Notes under the pieces: model-generated
What the model was told of the DNA's origin: nothing
What the model saw: only the letters and a program-made list of their open reading frames with translations
The model's database searches: none
Shown here: piece after piece, positions 42,935 through 51,363 of the stretch
Layout of the letters: every line of letters starts with the position of its first letter
Numbering within the stretch: the first letter of the stretch is position 1
Origin: JACMLC01 sp963817025
Lineage (GTDB): Bacteria > Acidobacteriota > Blastocatellia > Pyrinomonadales > Pyrinomonadaceae
Assembly (NCBI GenBank): GCA_963817025.1
Contig: CAWFML010000004.1
Coordinates: forward strand, 186,001-250,000
Length of the DNA: 64,000 nucleotides
Direction: 5' to 3'
Translations under genes and position numbers: made by a program

Positions 42935-43070
42935 AGAGTCAAGCCTTTGCGCCTTGAGTCTTTCACTCTTTGCGCCACCAGCGCGAAACGTTGCTGGTTC
43001 TCGCAAAGACGCTCAGATAAATCCAAAGGCGCAAAGGAGTTGAAGCACGCGAGAGCTTGAGTTTTGAAAT
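42935..43070. repeat. Inverted-arm repeat, family F, CTTGAGTCTTTC subtype
   Basis: CTTTGCGCCTTGAGTCTTTC and CTCTTTGCGCCACCAGCG face GTTGCTGGTTCTCGCAAAGAC and AAAGGCGCAAAGGAGTTGAAG. CTTGAGTTTTGAAAT closes it, and AACTAAAGATGATTTAAGAG flanks the left side. It precedes tdk. Confidence 0.82.
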
Positions 43071-43100
43071 GGCCTCTTAAACTGCAAAGGTAATTAACAG

Positions 43101-43733
43101 ATGGATGAACTGACAGCACAGGGCAACGACGAGCACCTGATACACCTGCGCCCGCAGAGCGGCTGGATCGAAGTCATCGCGGGTTCTATGTTTTCCGGCA
43201 AATCCGAAGAGCTGATTCGACGCCTGCGCCGCGCCAAGATTGCGCGCCAGCGAGTGCAGGTCTTCAAGCCGCGCATAGACGTGCGTTATTCGCGCGACCA
43301 CATCGTCTCGCATTCGGAGATGCGTCATGAATCGTCTACGGTCGAGACTGCCGCAGAGCTGCTCTCTAAGGTCGAGCATGGAACGGAAGTGGTCGGGATA
43401 GACGAGGGGCAGTTCTTCGATAACGAGCTGGTAATGGTGGCAAACGAGCTGGCCCACAAAGGCATGCGCGTCATCATCGCCGGACTCGATCAGGATTACA
43501 CAGGCAAGCCTTTCGAGCCGATGCCGCAGCTCTTAGCCATCGCGGAGTACATCACAAAGACGCACGCCATCTGCGTTCGCTGCGGCCAGACGGCAAACTA
43601 TTCACAGCGCACCTTTGAATCCGAAGAGCGCGTGGCCGTCGGCGCAGGCGGCATGTACGAAGCGCGCTGCCGCCGCTGCTTTGTCCCGCATGCTGATGCT
43701 CCCACTTCATACATCACAGAGGCTGCCGACTGA
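43101..43733 (+). CDS. tdk: Thymidine kinase
   Basis: This type II thymidine kinase has 210 residues and phosphorylates thymidine in the salvage pathway. The P-loop is GSMFSGKSEEL (about 24-32), the Asp-Glu pair is in GIDEGQFF, and the lasso region with substrate contacts is GGMYEARCRRC. Four zinc ligands come from CVRCG and CRRCF. The N-terminus carries about 15 residues before the fold. No ribosome binding site of high quality is visible at the ATG 43101. Confidence 0.96.
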   Translation: MDELTAQGNDEHLIHLRPQSGWIEVIAGSMFSGKSEELIRRLRRAKIARQRVQVFKPRIDVRYSRDHIVSHSEMRHESSTVETAAELLSKVEHGTEVVGIDEGQFFDNELVMVANELAHKGMRVIIAGLDQDYTGKPFEPMPQLLAIAEYITKTHAICVRCGQTANYSQRTFESEERVAVGAGGMYEARCRRCFVPHADAPTSYITEAAD

Positions 43734-43770
43734 GGCTTTCAAGTTCACGACAAAAGCATCCCCCAACTTT

Positions 43771-44787
43771 ATGAAAAATCGCAGACGTTATATGGATTCC
43801 CTGAGCGCAATCTTATTACTCTTAATCGTGATTTTGGGTTGCAGCAAATCCGCAAACCGGACTGTTGCGGAATGGACGAAAGCCCGGAGAATTGCCGGAA
43901 AGGAGCAGAGACTCTCACATGTTTCGGGCCTCGTAGTTGATGATAAATTTGCCTACGTGACGATTGGCGGAACGGTTGCCGACCAGAATGAAGGGACGAG
44001 CGGCTTACGCAAAGTCGCTCTGGATTCCGGCGCGGTGACGAACCTTGACGACAGTTTTCCGCAATCGGATTTAGGCGGCATTGCGCTTGACGAAAAATAC
44101 ATTTACTGGAACGCAGGGGGAAATATTTTGCGCGTTTCCAAAGATGGAGGAAAGCCTGAAATTGTCGCTTCGGAAAATGTAGGCATCGGCGTGGATATTG
44201 TGGTTGACAACGAAAAAGTGTACTGGGCAAATCACGGCTATTATTCGCCGAACAATCCGACAAAGCCGAGTCCGATCTATGCGGTCTCAAAACAGGGCGG
44301 GCGGGCGGAGATTTTCGCTGACCGGCAAAACATCCCGCACAGTCTTGTCGTAGATGAAAAGTTTGTGTACTGGCTCACGCCGACCACCATTTTTAGGCAG
44401 GCAAAATCCGGCGGACAAACGCCCGAGGTCGTCTATCAAGCCACCGATAAAGAAGGCGTGGATGAAATGACGCAGGATGCCGAAAATCTTTATTTCGGTT
44501 TTCGCGGCGCGGGCGAATCGCGCTGGGCTTTACGCAAAATTTCCAAGCAGGGCGGCGAGCCGCAAACCCTCATCAAAAGATACTCGCTCAGACCCGTCGC
44601 AGTTGACGAAACGAATATTTATTTTTTCGATGAAGACGGCTTAACCACAGATGTTTTTTGCAAAGTTTCAAAACAGGGCGGCGAGGTTGCAAAGCTTGAT
44701 ACGGGTTACGCCAGCGGCGTTATCACCCACAGCAAAACGCTGGTTTATATCGCAAGTCTGGATACTATTTATAGTTTCACGAAATAA
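43771..44787 (+). CDS. Beta-propeller lipoprotein of unknown function, lower GC than neighbours
   Basis: The protein has about 338 residues from the ATG at 43771; seven codons later a second ATG would also keep the signal peptide (SLSAILLLLIVILGCSKSA, lipobox ILGC). It contains about six propeller-like units, each with an SKQGG or SKDGG hairpin and a YVYW or YIYW strand (DEKYIYWNAGG, DNEKVYWANHG, DEKFVYWLTPT, DETNIYFFDED), like DUF5050. Base composition is clearly more AT-rich than the flanking genes and uses AAA, AAT and ATT often, suggesting recent acquisition. It starts shortly after tdk but is unlikely to be functionally linked. Confidence 0.78.
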   Translation: MKNRRRYMDSLSAILLLLIVILGCSKSANRTVAEWTKARRIAGKEQRLSHVSGLVVDDKFAYVTIGGTVADQNEGTSGLRKVALDSGAVTNLDDSFPQSDLGGIALDEKYIYWNAGGNILRVSKDGGKPEIVASENVGIGVDIVVDNEKVYWANHGYYSPNNPTKPSPIYAVSKQGGRAEIFADRQNIPHSLVVDEKFVYWLTPTTIFRQAKSGGQTPEVVYQATDKEGVDEMTQDAENLYFGFRGAGESRWALRKISKQGGEPQTLIKRYSLRPVAVDETNIYFFDEDGLTTDVFCKVSKQGGEVAKLDTGYASGVITHSKTLVYIASLDTIYSFTK

Positions 44788-44911
44788 TCTCACGCAAAGG
44801 AGCAAAGCAGAAGTTTAGGGAGTGCGGAAAGAATGGCGCTTATCTTTATCACTCTCTGAACTCTCTAAACTCTCTGAACTCTTTACTGCGCCTTCGGGCC
44901 TTTGCGTGAGA
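44788..44911. repeat. Nested inverted-arm repeat: family H inside family F
   Basis: The outer arms TCTCACGCAAAGG (44788-44800) and CCTTTGCGTGAGA (44899-44911) are perfect 13-bp complements. The inner part has AGTTTAGGGAGTGCGG, the centre GGAAAGAATGGCGCTTATC, and CTCTCTGAACTCTCTAAACTC words. The left inner arm is shortened. This is the second hybrid element after 17167-17286. The rest of the gap to 45096 shows no gene. Confidence 0.88.
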
Positions 44912-45096
44912 CATGTCTTTTGCCTCGCCATCTTTGAAATTGATTAAACCTAATCTGGCAACCCTGCGATAGTTACTCTGCAACCAACCAGAGATTTTCC
45001 AAAACCCTCGCGCAAGAAGGCATGCCTGACTTCGTTCTCCCCACGAAGCGATGAAATCTCCCCGTCCATTTTTTCCACTCTCTGGCGGAGGTGTCT

Positions 45097-46158
45097 ATGA
45101 AAGCGCAAATTTATGCCATCGGGATTGCAATGCTCCTGATGGTCTTCGGAGTTCCCCTCGCAATCCTCTTGACGGCACAGGCTCAAAAATCAAACAGCCC
45201 GGCTCAACAGAATCCTGCGACCGCAACAGAAGCTTACAAACTCTCGGGGCCTTACACGCATGACAACCTGACGATTTTTCTGGTCCACGGAAGAAGTACG
45301 ATTGCGGATAGAAACATCCTGACTTTGCAAGAGGCTATGGAAAGCAAAAAAGTTATCGTGCACGAGACACAGGATGTCAACGAGCTGGCGATTGAAAACA
45401 TTTCGCGTGACGAAGATGTGTTTGTCCAATCGGGCGACATCGTCAAGGGCGGCCAGCAGGATCGCATGCTGGCGGTTGATCTGATTGTGCCGCCGCGTTC
45501 GGGCAAGATAAAGATTGCGGCCTTCTGTGTCGAGTCCGGTCGTTGGAGCAAGCGCGGCAATGAGGAATCAACGAAGTTCACGGCCTCTTCCGACCGCGTG
45601 GCGACAAAGGATTTGAAGATTGCAGCCAACCGCAGCAATGCACAGGGCGAGGTCTGGGACAAGGTCGGCGAGGCGCAGGTCAAACTAAGCAATAACGTCG
45701 GCGGCTCGGTCAATTCCGCGAAATCCGAATCGAGTCTTCAGCTGAGCCTCGAAGACCAAAAAGTGAAACAGACGACGGACGCGTATCTCAAAACTCTTTC
45801 GCGTGTGATCGAAGGGCAGAAGGATGTCATCGGCTATGCCTTTGCCATCAACGGCAAGCTCAACAGCGCGGATGTCTACGCTTCGAGCGCGCTCTTTAAA
45901 AAGCTCTGGCCCAAGCTTTTGAAAGCGACGGCGGTCGAAGCCGTCGCAGAGATGCAAAAAGACAAGCGGTTCGAGCAGGCAAAGGAAGCAGACGTGCAGG
46001 CGTTCTTCGCCGCCGCTCAAAACGGCAAAGCATCGGAAAACAATGTCAACGCGCGAAATAAAATGGTGATGCGCGAAACGGACGAAAACATGCTCCTCGA
46101 ATCACGCGACATGCGAGAGAAAGGAACGTGGGTTCACAGAAGCTACATTAAGAAATAA
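45097..46158 (+). CDS. ARPP-1-like (DUF6569-type) secreted protein
   Basis: The protein has about 353 residues from the ATG at 45097, which has GGAGG five bases upstream. An N-terminal hydrophobic segment (IYAIGIAMLLMVFGVPLAILLTAQA) is a signal or anchor. The body contains LTIFLVHG, QEAMESKKVIVHE, VFVQSGDIVKGGQQDRML, VPPRSGKIKIAAFCVESGRW, and later a helical stretch. These are hallmarks of the ARPP-1 domain, a family found with ADP-ribosylglycohydrolase and rhodanese-phosphatase proteins. Its biochemical role is unknown. Confidence 0.65.
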   Translation: MKAQIYAIGIAMLLMVFGVPLAILLTAQAQKSNSPAQQNPATATEAYKLSGPYTHDNLTIFLVHGRSTIADRNILTLQEAMESKKVIVHETQDVNELAIENISRDEDVFVQSGDIVKGGQQDRMLAVDLIVPPRSGKIKIAAFCVESGRWSKRGNEESTKFTASSDRVATKDLKIAANRSNAQGEVWDKVGEAQVKLSNNVGGSVNSAKSESSLQLSLEDQKVKQTTDAYLKTLSRVIEGQKDVIGYAFAINGKLNSADVYASSALFKKLWPKLLKATAVEAVAEMQKDKRFEQAKEADVQAFFAAAQNGKASENNVNARNKMVMRETDENMLLESRDMREKGTWVHRSYIKK

Positions 46159-46162
46159 ATAT

Positions 46163-46248
46163 GGGTCGGAGGGTAAAAGGGTCAGAGGGGAAAGGGATAA
46201 CGTCGAGTGACTTCCCCTTCCCCTCTGGCCCTTTTATCCTCCGACCCT
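46163..46248. repeat. Inverted-arm repeat, family J (GGTCGGAGGGTAAAAGGG words)
   Basis: The left arm GGGTCGGAGGGTAAAAGGG and TCAGAGGGGAAAGGG faces CCCTTCCCCTCTGGCCC and TTTTATCCTCCGACCC. The loop is ATAACGTCGAGTGACTTC. It lies between convergent genes. Confidence 0.9.
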
Positions 46249-46262
46249 CTTGATTGGGTGGC

Positions 46263-46928
46263 TTAGTCGTGCACAAGCTTGGTCGAGTACAAAATGCCGT
46301 AGAGCGCGTCTTTGTGTTTGTCGAAGTGCTGGCCCTGCGAGCTGAGGATGATATTGACCATCTGTTGTTGCCCGGCGAACTTGCGATAGGCAATCCATTG
46401 CAGGCGGCGCGGGCTGTCTTTGGATTCGGGCGGCGTTTCTAGAAACTGCACGCCGCGCACGCCGTCAAGCTCAAGCCAGCGCACCTCGCTCACCTCGCCG
46501 CGCTTCTGGCGATTGACTGCCTGATCGTAAAATGCCTTCGCGCTCGCGTCCATCGGAAAGTCGTCGTCCATCGGGGAAATGCTCGTAATCAAAAACGAAG
46601 CGTCAAAGGAGCCGGGCGATCTCCAGTTGAACGACAGAGACTCCTCGGTCATCTTAGTCCACTTTGGAGGCACCATCCATGTCATGCCCTGCTTGCCCCA
46701 ATTGACGTTTTGCCCGCCTGTGAGCGCGGCTGTCTGTGCAGAGGTCGGCTCAGGTCGCTCCGCCTCCGGCAGCCCGCTCTGGCCTGCCGTGCCCGTGCCG
46801 GAAGAGTTTGAATTGGCGTTCGCGCTGTTCGAGTTGGCGTTATCGTTTTTACTGCCCGTCAGCTTCTGCGCCAGATTGCAGAGCGAGAGCGAGAGAGCCA
46901 GAACTATCAGGACAGGGATTTGCTTCAT
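46263..46928 (-). CDS. Lipoprotein of unknown function, Asn/Ser-rich
   Basis: The protein has 221 residues. A lipoprotein signal ends in LSLC (Cys about 17), followed by an Asn/Ser/Ala-rich linker (NDNANSNSANANSNSSGTGT). The C-terminal 150 residues form a likely mixed alpha/beta domain (GMTWMVPPKWTKMTEESLSF, VRWLELDGVRGVQFLETPP, RLQWIAYRKFAGQQQMVN). Such linkers recur in the lipoprotein at 47294. GGAGG lies 13 bases upstream of the ATG. No family is recognised. Confidence 0.7.
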   Translation of the reverse strand: MKQIPVLIVLALSLSLCNLAQKLTGSKNDNANSNSANANSNSSGTGTAGQSGLPEAERPEPTSAQTAALTGGQNVNWGKQGMTWMVPPKWTKMTEESLSFNWRSPGSFDASFLITSISPMDDDFPMDASAKAFYDQAVNRQKRGEVSEVRWLELDGVRGVQFLETPPESKDSPRRLQWIAYRKFAGQQQMVNIILSSQGQHFDKHKDALYGILYSTKLVHD

Positions 46929-47293
46929 GGGGGTTTCGATTGACCTCCGTTAAGAAAGCTGGTCTGAGAAAAGCGTCCATACGATAACCCGCACGCAAGA
47001 GCGATGGCAAGAAAATCAGAGGTTGAATGCTGGTGAACACACGAAAGGATCTCGCGCAAAGGCGCTGGTGGCGCAAAGGTGTTGAGCAACTCTTTATCTT
47101 TGTGTCTTGCTTTGCGCCTTTGCGCGAGATTGTCTTTCTCTTCCCTCTCTTTGAAACTTACCTACTACCTTGCATTTTTAATTTTTCCTTTTTCATTCCC
47201 CTGCGTGATATGCTTGCGCTATCTTTTCCCCTGTAGAGCAGTTTCAATATCCCGGCGGCTCCCCGACGCCGCTTGACCGAGGAGTGTGAAACC
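46929..47293. other. Divergent intergenic region with repeat
   Basis: Between the two divergent lipoprotein genes lies a family F repeat at 47049-47130; both promoters should be here. No clear hexamers stand out. The segment 47135-47270 is pyrimidine-rich on the plus strand. Confidence 0.4.
47049..47130. repeat. Inverted-arm repeat, family F, GCTGGTGGCGC variant
   Basis: ATCTCGCGCAAAGGCGCTGG and TGGCGCAAAGG face CTTTGCGCCTTTGCGCGAGAT. The loop is about 35 bases. Confidence 0.9.
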
Positions 47294-48214
47294 ATGCGTA
47301 TCTTTACCCGCCAACAGTCATCCCTTTTGTGCCTGACGATGATGCTCATGCTGGCCTTCGCCACGGGCGCGTGCCAGACCGCGACGAACACGAACACGAA
47401 TACGAACACAGCCAACGTGAACGCGACGCCCGCAGCCAATGCGAATGCCAGCGGCTCGCCCGCGACCAGCACAGGCGCGGCCATCGAAGCGCGCGAGCCT
47501 GAGACTTATCAGGCCAAGCTCTCCATGACGGTGCAGACAACGGGCAGCGGGCAGAACATCACTATTCCATCTCTGAACGCCTCTGTCGCGCGCAGCGGCG
47601 CGGATCGCCGCTTCTCTTTCGTCCTGCCGGGAAGCGAAGAGGTCATCTATCTGGATCGCGCGGACAAGCGTTATATCATCCTGCCCAAGCGCAAACAGTA
47701 TGCGGAGCTGACGCCGCAATCAACCGGCTTTGAAGTGCCGCGCTCGATGACTGTCGGCGAGATTGTCAATCAGGTAAAAAGCTTGCAGGGCTTTGAGCGG
47801 GTCGGTGAAGAAATGGTCAATGGCCGCATGGCTATCAAATATCGCTACTCAGGGACATCGAAGACGGGAACGCAGGCTGGCGATGTGCAGACGGAAGCCA
47901 TCGTGCTGGTAGATAAAGAGACCGGATTGCCTTTGCGTTCAGAGACGGTCGCGGAATCTCAGACCGGAAACGTGAAAGGCGTCACGGGGCTAAAGCTTGT
48001 GACGGAGCTGGCAGACATCAAGACCATTGCCGACCCGACGATGTTTGAAGTTCCGCAGGGCTTGAGCAAGGTCTCCGACCAGCAGGTGCGACAGTCCGTG
48101 GATGCTGTGGGCCGCGCAGCGATTGCCATCTTCGGGCAACTGATGCAGACGGCTAATAGTAATGCTCCGGCAGCTTCGCCCACAGCAACGGCTTCCACAT
48201 CGCCCGCGCGATAA
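47294..48214 (+). CDS. Lipoprotein of unknown function (LolA/DUF4412-like fold possible)
   Basis: The protein has about 306 residues from the ATG at 47294, with GAGGAG ten bases upstream. The signal peptide ends in ATGAC (lipobox), followed by an Asn/Thr/Ala linker (TNTNTNTANVNATPAANANA). The domain has beta-strands with YQAKLSMTVQT, RFSFVLPGSEEVIYLDR, KRYIILPKRKQYAEL and VLVDKETGLPLRSETV, reminiscent of LolA-like and DUF4412 proteins. A low-complexity C-terminus follows. It is 20 bases from the next gene, so they form an operon. Confidence 0.68.
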   Translation: MRIFTRQQSSLLCLTMMLMLAFATGACQTATNTNTNTNTANVNATPAANANASGSPATSTGAAIEAREPETYQAKLSMTVQTTGSGQNITIPSLNASVARSGADRRFSFVLPGSEEVIYLDRADKRYIILPKRKQYAELTPQSTGFEVPRSMTVGEIVNQVKSLQGFERVGEEMVNGRMAIKYRYSGTSKTGTQAGDVQTEAIVLVDKETGLPLRSETVAESQTGNVKGVTGLKLVTELADIKTIADPTMFEVPQGLSKVSDQQVRQSVDAVGRAAIAIFGQLMQTANSNAPAASPTATASTSPAR

Positions 48215-48234
48215 GCGACGGAAGGAGACAGAGG

Positions 48235-49008
48235 ATGAAATATTTGCTAACGCTTGTCGGCGGGGTGATTCTGGGCGCGGTGCTCGTCTTTCTCTTTTTC
48301 ACGGGCGCGCCGCGCGCCAAGCCCCTGCCCGGCTCTCCGATTAAGCCGCCGGATCAGGGCGGCCCGCCACCCGGCACTGCCGTCGTAACGCTTGATGAAA
48401 GATTTTTCGATGCGGTGCTCGGCACGATCTTCCGCGACATGAACGCGCCGTCGTTTCCACTACAGCTCACCTCTATGAGCGTGCCAATGGAGCAGGGCCG
48501 GGCCGCATTTAGCCTCGCGGCATTTCAGGGCGGCTGCGAAAACAAGATCGTGCTCATCCCTGAAGGCAGCGGCGTCAAGAGCGGCGTGCGTTTTACGGGC
48601 GGCAAGGTAATGGCCCCGCTCGCCTTCACGGGCAGTTACAGCGTCTTTGGAAGCTGCATCAATTTCAAAGGCTGGGCGCAGGCCAGCATGCAGCTTTCAT
48701 TCGATCAGGGGAAGCAGACGGTCTACGGGCAGGTCAATGTCGAGGGCGTCAATCTGGAAGGCGCGCCGCCGATGGTCGGGGGCATCATCACGCCTCTGGT
48801 GCAGGGGACTATCAACCAGAGAGTCAATCCTCTGGAAATCCTGCGCGCCCCGCAACTCGCGCTCAATGTTCCGGTGCAGGCCAGCAACGGCACGCTCAGC
48901 GCGCGTGTCAAAGACGTGCGAACTGAAGTGGCGGAAGGCAGCTTGCGCCTGCATATCACTTACGAGTTTCAGGCACAGCGCGGACAGCCGCCGCCACCAC
49001 AGGGGTAA
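48235..49008 (+). CDS. Membrane-anchored protein of unknown function
   Basis: The protein has 257 residues. One N-terminal helix (about 4-23, LLTLVGGVILGAVLVFLFF) anchors it, and a Pro/Gly-rich linker (PGSPIKPPDQGGPPPGTA) leads to a beta-rich domain. Segments such as AVVTLDERFFDAVLGTIFRD, QLSFDQGKQTVYGQVNVEGV and NQRVNPLEILRAPQLALNVP resemble lipid-binding TULIP-like folds, a weak guess. GGAAGGAG precedes the ATG. It is co-transcribed with the lipoprotein gene before it. Confidence 0.66.
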   Translation: MKYLLTLVGGVILGAVLVFLFFTGAPRAKPLPGSPIKPPDQGGPPPGTAVVTLDERFFDAVLGTIFRDMNAPSFPLQLTSMSVPMEQGRAAFSLAAFQGGCENKIVLIPEGSGVKSGVRFTGGKVMAPLAFTGSYSVFGSCINFKGWAQASMQLSFDQGKQTVYGQVNVEGVNLEGAPPMVGGIITPLVQGTINQRVNPLEILRAPQLALNVPVQASNGTLSARVKDVRTEVAEGSLRLHITYEFQAQRGQPPPPQG

Positions 49009-49029
49009 AGCAAAGAGACAAAGAAAATT

Positions 49030-49100
49030 TCACGCAAAGGCGCTGGTGGCGCAAAGAAGAACTTACTTGTTTTCTTTGCGCCACCAGCGCCTTTGCGTGA
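49030..49100. repeat. Inverted-arm repeat, family F, 29-bp perfect arms
   Basis: The arms 49030-49058 and 49072-49100 are perfect 29-bp complements containing the GCTGGTGGCGCAAAG word, with a 13-base loop. It lies between convergent genes. Confidence 0.95.
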
Positions 49101-49155
49101 GACGTTCGTCTTCTACTCTTGAAGAACATTTGAGGCCAGAAAATCCTGAGAGACT

Positions 49156-51204
49156 TTACCTGTGAGTTCTGGTCGGCGTTTGCACACGCGTGCGCATACG
49201 CTGTTGCCAGCGACTGGCGGGCGTTTCCTCTTCCGCAAACTGCGTAAATGCCTGCCTCAAGGTCTCGCCGCCCGCGAGTCGCGTCTTCCAGTACAGGAGC
49301 GCAGTGACGACAGAGGCCAGCGAGCTGAGCAGGATCATAAAGGGCAGTTGCACGAGTTGCTGGGTCATGCTGATAATCTTCACTGCCTCTTTCTGCTCTC
49401 CCGGATTAATCGCCTTGACGACCGCGCTGATAAGCAGAGAAGTGATGATGCTCAGCAGCAGGGGAATGCCGATATGTATAAAGACAATCGCAATCACAGT
49501 CCGTCTTGACCTGTTAAATAACTCGCGTGCGCGCAGGAATGCGCCATGCCCCTTCAAATCCTCCATCATCAACACCGGAGTCAGGAGCGCGTAGTTAACC
49601 ACTAAAAATAATCCGGGCAGCAGGCACATCATCATCCCGCCGAGGACTGAAAGGTTAAGCACCATCGCCGTTTTGAGAAACGGGCGCAGGCGCTTTCTCA
49701 AAGCGTTGAACGCCGGTCGCAGTTCTAAGGGACGCAAAGGCACGGCCAGCATCTGCGTCACCAGCCATGTCGTGACGCCGACAATCACAGAAGCGGAAAA
49801 GAAAGTGGCGAGCAGATTCAACAAGCTGGCTAAGCCGCTTGTAATATCGCCCCACGGCTTTGGTGTGATGCCACGCGTCGCCAGGTAACTGAGCGTCACC
49901 TGCAAGAGAGTGGTAAACACGACCGGCGCGTAAACCATCAGGGTCAGGCGCAGGAGAATCGGCAGATGCTCTGCATAGAGCGTCAGCGCGCGGCGCAAGA
50001 GAGAGCCTGCGCCCTCGGAATGTGCGCGCAGCGCGCTGGCAAAAGCGGCGGCAGTGGGAGGTCGCTTGTCCGGATTTTTGGCGAGCGTAAACATCACCAG
50101 CCGCGTTACCTTTTTCGGCACGCGCTTGACTTCAAGCGGCGGCGGCACGGCTTCGCGGTGCATCTTCATCACCGTCGGCAGGTCGCCGCTAAAAGGCGTC
50201 TTGCCCGAAAGCAGCCGGTACGCAATCACACCCAGACTGTAAATATCCGAGCGCGCATCCAGAGCCTCGCCTTTACACTGTTCGGGCGACATGTAGAGCG
50301 GCGTGCCGAGGATTGAGCCGACACGCGTCAGCGAGCTGGCAGAGCCTGTACGCAGCGCAAGCTGTTTGTCCGTCGTGTGATGCTCTGAGAGCATGCGCGT
50401 GCCTGCTTCTTCAAAACTATCCGCCGTCATCATGCGCGTGCCTGCTTCAGATGAATCCGTTTCCGCTTCAAACATCTGCGTGCCCGCTTCGGATGAATCC
50501 GCATCCGTCGTAGCAGGCGCAGGCTGTACTTGCGTGGCGGCTTCTAATTGTTCCGCCGAAGGCAGCGATGAGCTTGAGGCAGAAGGAATGAGCGTCGGCG
50601 ATTCGCTCTGCTGCGTGGGCGCGAGCGAGTCGAAGAAGGGCGGGCGCGGTGGAACATCTTTTCCGGTCGCTGTTGCGGACTCTGCGGGTTCATCTAGTTT
50701 GGCGATGCCGAAATCCAATACCTTGACGGTATAGCCGCCGCGACGATTCGGCTCAAGCCAGATATTGTCCGGCTTCAAATCGCGGTGAATAATTCCCTGC
50801 TGGTGCGCTTCGTCCACAGCCGAGCAGGTCTGTTCCAGTATGTCTATCACCCAACTGAGCGGGAGGCTTTTTTCTTCTTCTAAAATCTCGTCGAGCGTGC
50901 AGCCGTCCAGATACTCCATCACCAGATAGGCGACCTGATCCGCGCCTAACCGCGCGAAGCCGAAATCCGTGACATCCACGACGTTCGGATGGCGCAGGCG
51001 ACCCGCCGCACGCGCCTCTCGCCGGAAACGCTCGACAAACTCGTCATGCTTCATAAACTGCGGCGCGATGACCTTGAGGGCGACGGGTCTTTCAGTTCCC
51101 AAATGCGTCGCCAGATAGACCGCGCCCATCCCGCCCTCGCCGAGTTGCTTCTCGATGCGATACTTGCCGTCCAGCACCTCTCCGATAAGATTTCTTAATG
51201 GCAT
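49156..51204 (-). CDS. Ser/Thr protein kinase with enlarged activation loop and C-terminal membrane domain
   Basis: The protein has 682 residues. The kinase domain has the Gly loop GEGGMGAVY, Lys in VALKVI, HRDLKPDN (140-147), DFG (164-166) and GTPLYMSPEQ (about 300-308). About 115 residues are inserted between DFG and the SPE segment (residues 175-295), rich in Ser, Thr, Ala and Glu, with three units SEAGTQM, SEAGTRM and EEAGTRM. The C-terminal part (about 405-640) has at least six hydrophobic helices and resembles glycerophosphodiesterase-type membrane domains. It probably senses an envelope signal and phosphorylates FHA proteins. GC and codon use match the neighbours. Confidence 0.93.
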   Translation of the reverse strand: MPLRNLIGEVLDGKYRIEKQLGEGGMGAVYLATHLGTERPVALKVIAPQFMKHDEFVERFRREARAAGRLRHPNVVDVTDFGFARLGADQVAYLVMEYLDGCTLDEILEEEKSLPLSWVIDILEQTCSAVDEAHQQGIIHRDLKPDNIWLEPNRRGGYTVKVLDFGIAKLDEPAESATATGKDVPPRPPFFDSLAPTQQSESPTLIPSASSSSLPSAEQLEAATQVQPAPATTDADSSEAGTQMFEAETDSSEAGTRMMTADSFEEAGTRMLSEHHTTDKQLALRTGSASSLTRVGSILGTPLYMSPEQCKGEALDARSDIYSLGVIAYRLLSGKTPFSGDLPTVMKMHREAVPPPLEVKRVPKKVTRLVMFTLAKNPDKRPPTAAAFASALRAHSEGAGSLLRRALTLYAEHLPILLRLTLMVYAPVVFTTLLQVTLSYLATRGITPKPWGDITSGLASLLNLLATFFSASVIVGVTTWLVTQMLAVPLRPLELRPAFNALRKRLRPFLKTAMVLNLSVLGGMMMCLLPGLFLVVNYALLTPVLMMEDLKGHGAFLRARELFNRSRRTVIAIVFIHIGIPLLLSIITSLLISAVVKAINPGEQKEAVKIISMTQQLVQLPFMILLSSLASVVTALLYWKTRLAGGETLRQAFTQFAEEETPASRWQQRMRTRVQTPTRTHR

Positions 51205-51285
51205 GATGTGTTTACGAGTGAGACTTGAGCCGGGTTTCCTTCGCCGCGCAAATATTCATTGTAACTGCGCAGAACAATAAGAGAA

Positions 51286-51357
51286 TCTCACGCAAAGGCG
51301 CAAAGGCGCAAAGAAAGACAAGTTGCTTTTCTTTACGCCTTTGTGCCTTTGCGTGAA
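51286..51357. repeat. Inverted-arm repeat, family F
   Basis: TCTCACGCAAAGGCGCAAAG and GCGCAAAGAAA face TTTCTTTACGCCTTTGTG and CTTTGCGTGAAA. It lies between the NYN gene and the kinase gene. Confidence 0.9.
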
Positions 51358-51363
51358 ACGTCT

